DNA from: Drosophila pseudoobscura
Lineage: Eukaryota > Arthropoda > Insecta > Diptera > Drosophilidae
Assembly (NCBI RefSeq): GCF_009870125.1
Contig: NC_046679.1
Coordinates: forward strand, 14,570,001 to 14,634,000
Length of the DNA: 64,000 bases
Reading direction: 5' to 3'
Shown here one piece after another: positions 39,407 to 50,249 of the stretch (positions are counted from its first letter, which is position 1; every line of letters begins with the position of its first letter). The notes below the pieces were generated by a model. It did not search any database. It saw only the letters and a program-made list of their open reading frames with translations, and was not told the origin of the DNA. Both the position numbers and the translations under genes were made by a program.

Positions 39407-39985
39407 CGGAATTATAGTTAAAATATACGGTCCGACCCACAGAAATATACCCAAAAAATACCGTCTAATTTTAAAAATATACTGACGAATTCCAGTTCCA
39501 TTATACATATTCCTCGATTTTGATATTCCGTCGAATATTACTACCTAGATGAATCTCTTAACCCTGCCCACATAGTTTTATACAATTAATGAACATAATT
39601 TCTGATCGACTGGATTATTTTAAACACTTGCACTTTATTGGATTTCTATATACCTTTGAAAATAAAATTTAAAAGATTGATGAAATATATACCGATATAC
39701 CGTAAAATACCAAAAAGTATTAAAAATACCTGAAACGGTCACTCTGCACTAGAGCTAGGCGTGGGTAGTTTGTAGATTTTGCGGCGATATATATTGATAT
39801 ACACATGCAATTTAAAAATAAAACGCCGTATTATTATTTAAATTAAAATTTAAAATTATCCAATCTTGTACAACATTTATTCATCAATCGGATAAAAGTA
39901 TGTGTTCAGAGCTGAGGCTCTTGGCTAGCTAATAACCCTAAGCCGAAGGAATATGATTTCTGATCATGTTGAAATAAAGGGGGCT
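39397..39985. repeat. Dispersed AT-rich repeat, copy 2, in the PSR-Muted promoter
   Basis: Two arms are seen. 39397-39600 runs inverted, with TGTGACCGCGGA, ACAGAAATATACC, ATACCGTCT and CCCTGCCCACATAGTTTTAT. 39870-39985 runs direct, with CATCAATCGGATAAAAGTAT, TAACCCTAAGCC and GGAATATGATTTCTGATC. The first arm matches the copy at 47.84 kb, the second the copy at 61.37 kb. Confidence 0.65.
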
Positions 39986-40012
39986 TAAGTGGGCTAAGGT
40001 TTTTTTTCATTA

Positions 40013-40022
40013 TTATCGATAA
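40013..40022. promoter_or_regulatory. DRE site upstream of Muted
   Basis: TTATCGATAA is a perfect palindromic DRE (DREF-binding element). It is followed by CAGCTG near 40041, about 20 nt before the Muted ATG; DRE and CAGCTG often occur together at fly housekeeping promoters. Confidence 0.65.
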
Positions 40023-40062
40023 GTCGATAAGTCATGTGACAGCTGTGGGTGGTTGAAAAATA

Positions 40063-40660
40063 ATGATAATCCAAGTTGGACGAGGTAATGTTTTGAAGAA
40101 ACTGCTGTATAATCGTCTGCAATGAAATATTCTACTCTTCTGCAGAGTTGTACAAAGTGCCGCTTCGCGTTTTAGATCATCGCGTATTTGTTAACGGCGA
40201 GATCGAAGCTTTCCTGGACAATTTCGAAGTACGGCGCAACGACAGCGAAGTGGAAAAACTTTTCCAGGTCACCGAGACCGTAGGATCGCTCAAGTACGAT
40301 CTTTCGGAACGTTTCATTTCATTGGGTAACAAAAACCTCACCGATCTGGGTACCGAAGTGAACAATCTGCTGTACGGGGTCAACAACCTGTTGGAGAAAG
40401 CCAAAGTGGAGCGGACGGTAATTGGGACCACACCACATAATCGAGGCGCCAGCTTATCGAATATTACTGACTGCATTTTGTAATTTTAGGCCAGCGCACA
40501 GTTGCGGGAGTCACGACAGTCACGTGAGCGACGCAGAGCCGAATTTCTGACCAACCTGCAGCACGGCTACAAGCGCATAGAAAACTCGTTTGAGGAAAAG
40601 GAGGAGGAAATCGCCGAACTCTACTCCGACCTGCAATTGAAGCTGAGCATTGCCAAATAG
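40063..40660 (+). CDS. Muted: Muted homologue, BLOC-1 subunit 5
   Basis: Subunit of the cytosolic BLOC-1 complex needed for lysosome-related organelles such as eye pigment granules. Exons 40063-40084, 40146-40417 and 40490-40660 join in frame to 154 residues. The tiny first exon (MIIQVGR plus one base) is chosen because its donor fits the phase of exon 2 and it is the only close ATG. The conserved family feature is LDHRVFVNGEIEAFLDNFEVRR, like the LLDHRP...EFEEKR block of vertebrate Muted. The rest is helical and charged, with coiled-coil segments rich in Glu, Lys and Arg. The stop lies 13 nt before the next start codon, so both are probably translated from one mRNA. Confidence 0.8.
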
Positions 40661-40673
40661 GAGCTGCCCTAAA

Positions 40674-41678
40674 ATGCTCAAATCCACAATTGTAGACACC
40701 CGGGTGCGCCTTGTGCCGTCGAAGACGCTTTTGGAGTTCCTGGATAGCCAAAAGGAGCACTTCAAAAAGGTTCCGGAAAATGTCGCCAAACTGATGAAAA
40801 ACGAAGGCTATATTTTACCTTTGAGTACACAAATCGTTAAGGAACAAGAGCTGAACATTAAACGCCCCAATATTGACCGAGCGCTGCTCCGTAGACTCAC
40901 GGCCGATGTGTCCGAGGAACCAGAACCAGCACCAGCCAAACCCATTGGAAAGAAGAATAAGAAGGCAGCCAAGGATAAGAAGGCAACCGAGGAGGTTATG
41001 GAAGATGAAGAACACCCGACGGAATACAATAATGTCTTGTACCTGACTGACATGCACTGGCTGAATGATACTCTGATTCAATTGCGCAAAGATGGCATTA
41101 GCAATATCTTTCTGTATGAATTGATCGAATCATCCGATCTCCTATTGCCAGAAAATGAAATGAAGCCACGCAACCCGGACCTGGAGGCCCGCTGCGAACG
41201 CCTTCGTGCGGAGCAGCACAACCGCGAGTACCACAAGATGACCAAGAATGTGGATGCAGGACTGAAGCATTATCCAGAGGACACCATAGCCTATCAAAGT
41301 GAGTAGAGATGAGATCTGAAATTGAGCGATTCCGAATGTTGTTAATACTCTTTTCTTGTAGTTAAAAGTCTGAACAAGCAAATTATTGCGGTGGTGCAGT
41401 TCGTCTTCTCTGTGGCCGCTGGTTTCACCTTTGGTTTCTTTGGTGTCAATTTGATGGTCGGTCCCCTGCCCTTTGGCTTTCGCATCCTGCTGGGCGTCAT
41501 TGTGGCCCTCATTATAGCCCTAGCCGAGATGTACTTCCTGGCCAAAAAGCTGCACGAATACGACGAGGTCTTGGACGCGCCCAAGCGCATGCAGCAGACC
41601 GCGCCAAAGGCTCGCGGAGAGCGAGTCCCGCCCGCGGCGACAAGTGGAGTTCAGGCTCTAAAGCCTCATGCTGACTAA
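40674..41678 (+). CDS. TMEM199/Vma12-like V-ATPase assembly factor
   Basis: ER membrane protein that helps assemble the V0 sector of the vacuolar ATPase (yeast Vma12, human TMEM199). Exons 40674-41298 and 41362-41678 give 313 residues. The N-terminal cytosolic part is helical, with a Lys-rich low-complexity stretch at about 88-110. Near the C-terminus two hydrophobic segments (VVQFVFSVAAGFTFGFFG and ILLGVIVALIIALAEMYFL) form the expected hairpin. The start at 40674 (MLKSTIVDTRVRL) is chosen over the in-frame ATG at 40650 because the latter lies inside the Muted stop region. I recall this as melanogaster CG7071, next to Sar1. Confidence 0.85.
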
Positions 41679-41874
41679 ACAAATATGTATTACTTTTTCT
41701 TTAATATATACATAAATATTTGTATTAATTCGTCGTTGGAATTTTAGATTATATAAATATCTGTAAAAGTTTTATTCTTTCGGGAGGGTGTGGGGAGAAG
41801 GATTCTAGGCTTTGGATTAGAGACTACGTATACACGACGTTGATAAACTTTCTTCGAATATTTCGTTACACATT

Positions 41875-43024
41875 TTACTCGTAGTGATTCGGTTGCGGAT
41901 TCGGATTGTTCCAGCTCTCGTCCAGGCCGTCGTTGGAGCCACTGCGTCCCATCCATGCCAATAGATAGATGAACATGACAAAGGCCAGAATGCCGCTGAG
42001 CACCAAAAACCAGGTGCGTCGCCACGGTGGCCGCGACGACGGTGAATAAAAGCGTCGCGTCCATCGCGAGAGCAGCGCGGCCGGCGTGCGGCGCTGGTAC
42101 TTATTGTCATCGCGATCCGTCCCACCAATAGGCGACTGACGTGGCAACAATGGTCGCCTACTGCTAGCTGTTTGATCAATAACATAGTGATATTAAACGC
42201 CAAGCTTAGAACATAACTCTGCTGCATACCATTAAAGTCGCCCGAGCTGGGTGGATTAAATGCATCCATTAGGAGCACGGAATGTGGAGTGGAGGCATCA
42301 CCACCATTCGGCTTCCCACGCTCCCGCTCTCCTCCGGAATGAATGTGATGCACTTTGGTCATATTGCTAACCGCCGCCTGGCTGACGGAAGCCTTAGACT
42401 TAAAGGCCTTCAAACTGCTACTCTGATCCTCCGAGAGCTTTTGGAGAGCATTGTTATTAGCACAAAGTCGGCGAATATCTCTTTAGCCGCTTACCAGAGC
42501 CAGGCCCAGGCCATTGCGACCCCAGTTGACTTGAGCCAGGTAGTTCTTCAGGGCGTCCGCCACGGGCGAGACGAGATTGGTGTTGGGAAATATCTCCACA
42601 CTACAACCGGGGCACTGATGGCCGCGTGGGGCAGTGTTGGCAGGCAGTGCGGCTTGACGAGCATTCAAGCAGTCCCAATGAAAGACGTCTAGAAATTGTT
42701 GGATAGAGTTTCATTAAAAGGAAGGTTACCACATGTGGGTGACACCACTTACGGTAGCAAACCAGTCGCACGCACTCGCCCTGCTCCAGCGAAGTCCCAC
42801 ACAGATTGCAGTTGGAAATGTAGTCGCTGTCCCGAAGCCACTGCAGATAGGATTGGACTATGCACTGCGGAATAGATCCGAAATACATTATTTTCTGAGC
42901 TGTGTGAAATAAGCATATGTACCTTAGGGTGGGACTGGACCATGCAGTGTTCGCAGACATTGACTCGGTGCTCGAAGCAGAACTGATTGGTGACCAATCG
43001 TTTTGGGCATTTGCAGAGACCCAT
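41875..43024 (-). CDS. ZFPL1-like Golgi RING/B-box zinc-finger membrane protein
   Basis: Homologue of human ZFPL1, an integral cis-Golgi protein that binds GM130. Exons on the minus strand: 43024-42923, 42864-42753, 42688-42495, 42437-42230 and 42167-41875. All phases agree, giving about 302 residues; the acceptor at 42437 has a weak pyrimidine tract and is the least certain. The N-terminus has Cys/His pairs of a B-box-like finger ([22 protein letters not shown]) and then a RING-like finger ([23 protein letters not shown]). One transmembrane helix, [20 protein letters not shown], lies near the C-terminus. It diverges from Sps2 with only 221 bp between start codons. Confidence 0.88.
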
Positions 43025-43245
43025 TCTGGCAGGTCAGCAGACTTCTTGTTTCGGGGCGGCGCAGATATTTATTGCACTTGGGGTTTATTGTGCCAGCACA
43101 CTTGTGTAAAGTAAACCTAGGGGAGGCGCACACAATTATCGCATTCTCCGCATTCAATTGATTTTAATTTCGATTCGTAGTTCCCTAGCCCCTGAATTTT
43201 CGTTTTGACAATCACAGAATCAACAGCCACGTACTAGCTTTCGAT

Positions 43246-44424
43246 ATGCGTGGCGAATGGCAAGAGCGCTCCAACCCTACCATTCCGTCATGCACCAAGA
43301 TGTTTCGGCCAGAAAAACATGGACTCGAGCCCGATTTTCAACTTACCAATTTTTCCACCCTCCGAGGATGAGGATGTAAAATCCCCCAAGATGTACTCAC
43401 AAAGTACCTAAGGGGAACAGAAATAGTCCATTCCAACGAAAATGAAGAACACCACATCGGCGCTGGAATGGACTGTGCCGTTATACCACTCAACTCAACT
43501 CGGCACGGAGGAGAATATCTGCTGGCACAAACTGTCGACTTCTTTTATCCATTGGTAAATGATCCGGAAGCATTGGGACGAATCACGCTGGCCAATGTCT
43601 TGAGTGATTTATATGCCGTTGGTGTGACCGACATTGACTCGATAGAAATGATAATAAGTGTATCGACGGAATTTACGAGCAAACAACGTGATGTTGTTAC
43701 ATCTTTAATCATACAGGGTTTTCGAAAAGCATTGGCAACAAATGGCTACAACCAAGTCTACTTAAAACTGAGGGAACTAAAGCTAAATCCTTGGTGCATC
43801 GTTGGCGGCGTAGCGACTTCTGTCTGCCTAAAGGATGAAATCATATTTCCATCTAATGGGCGACCGGGAGATGCTTTGGTACTTACAAAGCCACTGGGTA
43901 CACAGCTGGCGACAAATGCTCATATTTGGCAACTTAATCAGACTGATAAGTACAAAACCCTCCTGACGAAATTCACAGATAAGGAGATACTCGAGACCTT
44001 TGAAATGGCAGTGAAGTCGATGACATATTTAAACAAAACCGCTGCACGCTTAATGCACAAGTATCGGGCGCACTGTGCCACAGATGTTACAGGATTTGGT
44101 TTACTTGGTCATGCCAAAAACCTTGCACAATTCCAAAAGGACAAGGTCTTATTTAAGATCAACAGATTGCCAATTATCAAAAATGTTGTGAAGTTTAGCA
44201 CTCTAATTGACCAAAGCTCCAAATTACTTGCTGGAAAATCGGTAGAAACATCTGGCGGTCTATTAATTTCCCTTTCGCCGGAAGCAGCAGACCAATTTTG
44301 CTGCGAATTCAATGAAATTACAAAAGGCGAACAAAAGGCATTCAAAATTGGATGCGTCGAAGAAGCAAATGAGTCCGATGCAGTGCTAGCAGATCATGTA
44401 GAATACATCGAAGTCAGTCTTTAA
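43246..44424 (+). CDS. Sps2: Selenophosphate synthetase 2, a selenoprotein (TGA = Sec)
   Basis: Makes monoselenophosphate from selenide and ATP, the selenium donor for selenocysteine tRNA. One exon, 392 residues if TGA at 43369-43371 is read as selenocysteine (residue 42). The TGA sits in LRG-U-GCKIPQDVL, where SelD/Sps enzymes have Cys, Sec or Arg followed by G-C-K with the catalytic lysine. Coding similarity is continuous on both sides of it, and the frame holds with no other stop. Downstream motifs include DFFYPLV, NVLSDLYAVGVTD, LTKPLGTQ, TGFGLLGHA and ETSGGLL. A naive start at 43468 would lose the catalytic loop. The start at 43246 is the most upstream in-frame Met (MRGEWQERSN); Met at 43300 (MFRPEKHG) is an alternative. 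Oddly, the usual TGGQT segment before NPW is replaced by LKLRELKL. It converges on RPC6. Confidence 0.9.
43369..43371 (+). other. Sps2: Selenocysteine codon (TGA) of Sps2
   Basis: In-frame TGA inside the catalytic loop, flanked by GGA on both sides, at the position of catalytic Cys/Sec in the SelD family. It is paired with a SECIS candidate 1.1 kb downstream. Confidence 0.88.
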
Positions 44425-44463
44425 CTAGATTTAAGGTAATACAAACAATTGACTATTCAGCCT

Positions 44464-44508
44464 ATGACGGATATTTCATAAAGGCTTAAAGCTTGGAAAT
44501 ATTTGGAA
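44464..44508 (+). promoter_or_regulatory. SECIS element in the Sps2 3' UTR
   Basis: Starting 40 nt after the Sps2 stop, ATGA (44464-44467) is followed by CGGATATTTC, which pairs over ten consecutive positions (two G-U) with GAAATATTTG at 44496-44505. The apical loop has the required A-rich side, ATAAAGG, and a possible small extra stem (AAGGCTT/AAGCTT), as in form 2 SECIS. GGAA at 44505-44508 can supply the opposing G-A pairs of the quartet. Spacing and order (ATGA, helix, AA, helix, GA) match eukaryotic SECIS elements. ATTAAA at 44560 would place it inside the mRNA. Confidence 0.82.
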
Positions 44509-44559
44509 CTTTACATTTCTAAATGTGTATATCTGATAGTTAATTGAATGTATGCTTTG

Positions 44560-44565
44560 ATTAAA
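44560..44565 (+). terminator. Poly(A) signal of Sps2
   Basis: ATTAAA 135 nt past the stop, downstream of the SECIS candidate and 46 nt before the end of the convergent RPC6 coding region. Confidence 0.45.
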
Positions 44566-44610
44566 GAAGGAGACTTGATAGACAAATTAAACACGAAACT
44601 CTCTTTTAAT

Positions 44611-45555
44611 TTAGTCCAACCACTCTTTCATATATTGACATTTAATGGCGGTTACATCGCCGCAGTTGGAGCAGTTCTTGATTACAGGACATATGCCACA
44701 GGGCATTTGAACCAAGCCCGTGGGTGGAAGAGGTAAATTAACGGCCCTATAAACATACGAGCCATCCTGCTGCATTATGCGCTCCGCATTGCCGTCGTAG
44801 ACAACCGTCTTGAGTATGGTTTCAAGGTCATCCTCGTCTAGATTAACCTTGCTTATGCCCAAATCCGATATGAATTTGTGGACATCGCTTACGGTGCAAC
44901 AGGACATTTGCTTGAGGGCCAAGGGGCCGTCACGCTTCTTTTCCGCATTCTCGCGCTTCATTTGCAGAAAACGCAAGCACTGCTGGTTGAGGACATCGAC
45001 AAACTCAACTTCAAAGTCCTGGTCCTGGTACCAGGCACCGCCTGTGATGGATCGATCCGGCTCCAAATTGTACAGCATATAAACCTTCTTTTTGCTGGCC
45101 TAAAAAACAGGAATTGGGTAAAACGCAATATGCAATAAATGTAGGATAGAGTATATACTAACATTCACAGATTTAACCGCTTTGATTAGCTTCTTTGTTT
45201 CCAGATTCTTGAGAATTTTATTCAATTGTGTCATATTCAGGTTCGACTTCATACGTATGTCTCGTATCCAAATGCCCTTGTTGCTGCCCTCCTCCACAAT
45301 CCCATAGACGATTTTTTCCTCGTTGTCGGCATCTTTGGGCAGTGCGCTCTTCTTCTCCGGATCCTTGGCACGATAGACCAGTTTCTCTCCCTTTTTAAGG
45401 ATCTCTATGCCGCCTTGTTGTAGCAATATATTCAGGCCCTCGACTCGGGTGGCTGCCGACACATCGGATAGGGCCTTGGTGAGATCATCATTGGTGGCTC
45501 CAGCGGGTATTCCCTGGATAACCGCCAGCAACAGTTGGGCGACCTCAGCGGCCAT
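44611..45555 (-). CDS. Polr3F: RNA polymerase III subunit RPC6/RPC39
   Basis: Subunit of the RPC3-RPC6-RPC7 trimer of RNA polymerase III, needed for promoter opening and TFIIIB contact. Exons 45555-45163 and 45099-44611 join in phase 0 to 293 residues, slightly shorter than the human 316. The N-terminal two-thirds show tandem winged-helix sequence, including GIWIRDIRMKSNLNMTQLNKIL, KLIKAVKSVN and VYMLYNLEPDRSITGGAWY. The C-terminus has the conserved cysteine cluster CGICPV...NCSNCGDVTAIKC that holds an iron-sulfur cluster in this family. Start MAAEVAQLLLAVIQG is the first ATG of the frame. Its 3' end faces Sps2; its promoter is shared with the Yae1-like gene. Confidence 0.92.
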
Positions 45556-45738
45556 GACGCAGTCAGATCTTTAAAGCAAATTTAAATCAATTAACAGTGG
45601 CGTAAAAACCAAAACAAACGGTTCGGGGCGAATGGTTGCGGTACTAAGAAGAAGGCACTCACTCGTTTCGTGTGGGAAAGGTTCATTGAATTTTTAAAGT
45701 GATTCCTGATCTGCAGCACACCTTTTGGCTATCCAATA

Positions 45739-46318
45739 ATGTCACAGGCAGCGGGCTCTGATGAGGAAACTGACTTTAAAGTCGTTAGTTCCACAAACTA
45801 TCAGCGCGTTCAGGAAAAAGTTGGAAAGGTACGTGCGAAGCGTGCAAAGAAACAGTAAGATATAGCGCTGCCAACTCGAGTGACAATCAGCTGTGGTCGC
45901 CACCTGAATTTATATACGAACTAAAGATATACTCTTCTTTTAACAGATAAGCTATGCGGATGGTGTTGCCGATGGACGGGAGCAAGTCTTTCAAACTAGC
46001 TTCGATCAAGGCTATGCCGATGGGTTGCACGTTGGGCTGGATCTGACCAAATTCGGCTCCTTTTTCGACACACTTGCAGCAGCTGGCTCAAGAGATGACA
46101 AGTTGCTAAAAGAAAAAGAGGCGTACAAAGGGCTGAATTTGCCAAAAGCCACGGATAAACAGCACTTTAAATACTTGGATCATCAAAACGAACCCCTAGA
46201 CGTGGTGTCGACCAAACAGGGCACCTATACAGACGACTTATTGGATGAATGTGCCGCATCACTGCCAATAACTGCGAATTTATTCATATCCAGGGGTTCT
46301 AGTGTTAATCTGGTTTAA
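45739..46318 (+). CDS. Yae1-like protein (deca-GX3 motif)
   Basis: Homologue of Yae1, which with Lto1 acts as an adaptor delivering the ABCE1/Rli1 ribosome-recycling factor to the cytosolic iron-sulfur machinery. Exons 45739-45828 and 45947-46318 give 153 residues. Exon 2 begins with the signature repeated glycine pattern ISYADGVADGREQVFQTSF followed by DQGYADG and GLDLTKFG, i.e. glycines spaced every four residues. The rest is not conserved enough for me to assign. Lto1/ORAOV1 shares the same motif, so an Lto1 identity cannot be fully excluded, but length and N-terminal position favour Yae1. The stop is 56 nt from the end of the convergent Rpt2 frame. Confidence 0.8.
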
Positions 46319-46374
46319 TGTATATGATTGGGAATTATCAAAATTAACTGAACATATATTTTCGTGTGTGTAAC

Positions 46375-47761
<1,387 letters not shown>

Positions 47762-47838
47762 TTTGAGTAGGCTTGTATTTTGTGGTCTTAGATTAATACA
47801 CTTTTTTATTTTCTGCTTAATTTTTACCAGTCATAACC

Positions 47839-47848
47839 AGTGTGACCG
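47839..47848 (-). promoter_or_regulatory. Core promoter motif 1 (Rpt2)
   Basis: AGTGTGACCG, the reverse complement of CGGTCACACT, 78 nt upstream of the Rpt2 ATG and followed by CGGA exactly as at PSR (39397), where the spacing to the ATG is 79 nt. Confidence 0.7.
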
Positions 47849-48440
47849 CGGATTTATCTTTCCAATATACCGGCCGACCCTCAGAAATATACCAAAATAT
47901 ACCGTCTCATTTTCCAGTTATGCCGTAAAAATACTGACAAATTATTCAAGTTCCATCATACATTTTATAATAAATTAATACATTTTCTACAAGATTAACT
48001 ACTTTAAATACTCCCATTTATTGTATGTTTACTAAAACAAGGTTTCAACAAAATAGTTCGACAAAAAAAACAGTCGCAATATTGCTGATATTTGAAGACA
48101 TGATGAGAGTATACCCCGTTGTATACCCTATTTCGCTAATTTGATATGAAGGTCCAGTTTTCCGAACTGTTTTAAAAACATAATAAATAAAGAAATTTTC
48201 TCATATTGATATGTTTTAGACATAGTCATGCATATGATTAGTGTCTTGTATGTATATATCTTTGAATTGGAGCTTGGGATGACAAACATATTCTCAATTC
48301 TATAATATCCATTTCCCCAGGGTATGAGACTGATTGATGGCTGCCGGCTATTACCGATTCAAAAAATACCGAAATATACGGTCTCATTCAAAAATATACT
48401 GACGAATTCAAGTTCGATATTCTGTCGAATAGAGACAACT
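47839..48440. repeat. Dispersed AT-rich repeat, copy 3, in the Rpt2-p31comet promoter
   Basis: 47839-48045 matches 50470-50730 in inverted orientation. Shared words are TTGAAACCTTGTTTTAGTAA, ATACAATAAATGG, AATCTTGTAGAAAATGTATT, ATGAGACGGTATATTTTGG and TATATTTCTGAGGGTC (as read on the minus strand here). A short further arm at 48355-48440 has ATACGGTCTCATTCAAAAAT and GACGAATTCAAGTTC. The copy at 50.5 kb carries about 95 extra bases in the middle. Confidence 0.75.
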
Positions 48441-48530
48441 CTGAATGTGAAACAAGCTGGCAGCACTGAAACCAGGTGGCAGCCCCAAACATTTGATTTG
48501 TTTGGGTTCCTTTTACACTAATAATTTAAA

Positions 48531-49443
48531 ATGGATCAAAAAGTTAAGAACATCGACCTCGAGCTCGACAATGTGGCTGTCTTAACAGCGGGCACTGCGG
48601 CGGAATTCGTGAATAGCATCCTAGACTTTCTTCTATACCAACGCAGCCAGATCCCCTTCGTTTACAAACTATATAAGCATTGCATCGAAAAATGGGACGA
48701 TGAGGATAAGTCAGGCAAGCAGGAATCATTTTCCAATTATCAGGTCAACCAGCAGCGCATCAAGGCCAAGGCGACTAGGCAATCCATCAGTGACATGAGA
48801 GAGGTGAGTCTTATGCCACAAGAGAAATTCCATTACATTGCACTCCTTTTAGCTCATACGGCAAGCATTCAAGTCCTCCAAGGTGAAGAGTCTACGATTT
48901 CTATTTGGCCCAAATACTTTCTTGCCCACGGAAGCCTACACTCTTCACATTCCACATGCGTCCGTAACCAGGGAACATCATTACGAGAACCATGCGCTGT
49001 CCGAAGGCAGCATAAAGCAGGCGCTGCTCCGACTCTTGACCTGCAAGGAGCTTTATACTATCTTCTCCACACAGCTTAACGCTACGAATGTGTTTCTGGA
49101 GCTGGAACTACTGACAACCAACGAACCTGGACTGCACCAGAAACACAAAAGTCTCGTTCAAAAAACAGTCCTGAGTCAATTGCCGCACAGCTGTAAAAAT
49201 GTGCACTTGCACATCCGACATACAACTGATAATCCACTGGTCGAAATGCGATGCTGCCAGGAGTTGGCCATATACCGAGATCTAGGTCTGATGCATCTGG
49301 ACGAAACTGACGAAGACTGCGGCAAAAAGATTGAATGTGGCGATCCGACTGCGGAACACAGCGGCTGGTGGCAGTCAGATGTAATAGTGCGTGGATTCAA
49401 GGTACCACCCAACCAAAAGTCGTGCGATTTGTGGACCAGCTAA
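48531..49443 (+). CDS. p31comet: p31comet/MAD2L1BP-like HORMA protein
   Basis: Spindle-checkpoint silencing factor: binds closed Mad2 and brings it to TRIP13/Pch2 for remodelling. Exons 48531-48803 and 48853-49443 join in phase 0 to 287 residues, near the human length of 274. Recognition rests on overall HORMA-like pattern and on segments such as LTAGTAAEFVNSILDFLLYQRSQIPFVY near the start, LFGPNTFLPTEAYTLHIP, and the C-terminal WWQSDVIVRGFKVPP, which resembles the family's safety-belt end. No single catalytic motif exists to test. The 3' end (AATAAA at 49490) overlaps that of RpS19b. Confidence 0.75.
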
Positions 49444-49508
49444 AATTGTCTGTGCTTTAATTTTTTCGCCATTTTGTATCCATGTTAGGAATAAAGTAGT
49501 TAATCATT

Positions 49509-50059
49509 TTATATATCTGTAGATCCTAGAAAATCGTCGCCAATACAGATAACTGGCTTGGTCTCGACTTTACGTTGCTTGACCACAATCTGGTTGGCCA
49601 AGCGGTCCATGTCACGCTGTCCAGCAGGAGTAAGCTTGCGACCCCCCTCGGGATGCTTCTCGATCATGCGTGCCGTTTCGAGAGCGTGAAAAGCCTTTAA
49701 GTAAACCAATGTTCCCATGAAGTAAAGTTTTTTTTTAAGTTTTACACACTTACCATACGGATGCAGCCATCCGATGAGCGGCAATACTTTGATGGTTGCA
49801 CCCCCTTGCGCTTGCGTCCACTGTACACCTTGGTGAAGGCGGCCACTCCAGCCGGACTACGAAAGTAGAGATGCCGCATTATAGAGGCACAGCGAGTATA
49901 GAACCAGTCCTGTTCAGTCGGTGCTGTTTCCTTAAACTTGCCCGTCTTAATATAATCAGCTTTTTCAGGCACAGTAATCTTTCCAGATTTTTTTAGGAAA
50001 GCGGACAGCACTTTGGTTAGAACGTGCTGGTCCACATCTTTAACAGTAACACCCGGCAT
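49509..50059 (-). CDS. RpS19b: Ribosomal protein S19, paralogue b
   Basis: Small-subunit ribosomal protein eS19 (40S head, pre-rRNA maturation). Exons 50059-49754 and 49694-49509 give 163 residues. The start MPGVTVKDVDQ is the conserved eS19 start; an in-frame ATG at 50092 lies further upstream. Typical blocks are GKITVPEKADYIKTGKFKE, DWFYTRCASIMRHLYFRSP and GRKRKGVQPSKYCRSSDG. The C-terminus is peculiar: after QIVVKQRKVETK it runs on as PVICIGDDFLGSTDI, longer and unlike the usual eS19 end. The genomic neighbourhood and divergence suit the germline paralogue RpS19b rather than the main RpS19a; that choice is inference. Confidence 0.85.
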
Positions 50060-50208
50060 CTTGCAGAATATTTTTTCTAAGATTATTCGCAATGATGAGC
50101 ACAGAATTTCCTGATTAAAATTCCCTTACTTTTCTATGAGGCACAAAAAGTTTTCGCTTTCCGCAAAATGGACGTTTCGCAATGATGGCCGCGGGATTTC
50201 AAGACAAA

Positions 50209-50241
50209 AGTGTGACCATCTCAACTGCATTCGGTCACACG
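50209..50241. promoter_or_regulatory. Two opposed motif 1 sites at RpS19b
   Basis: AGTGTGACCA (50209-50218, reverse complement TGGTCACACT, full consensus) and CGGTCACACG (50232-50241, one mismatch at the end) face each other 150-180 nt upstream of the RpS19b start. Confidence 0.65.
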
Positions 50242-50249
50242 AAAGTTTA

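Noticed and set aside
43468..44424. Truncated SelD-like pseudogene without an active site
   Set aside because: Coding similarity continues in the same frame upstream through a TGA in the catalytic loop, and a SECIS candidate follows; selenocysteine explains it better than a broken gene.
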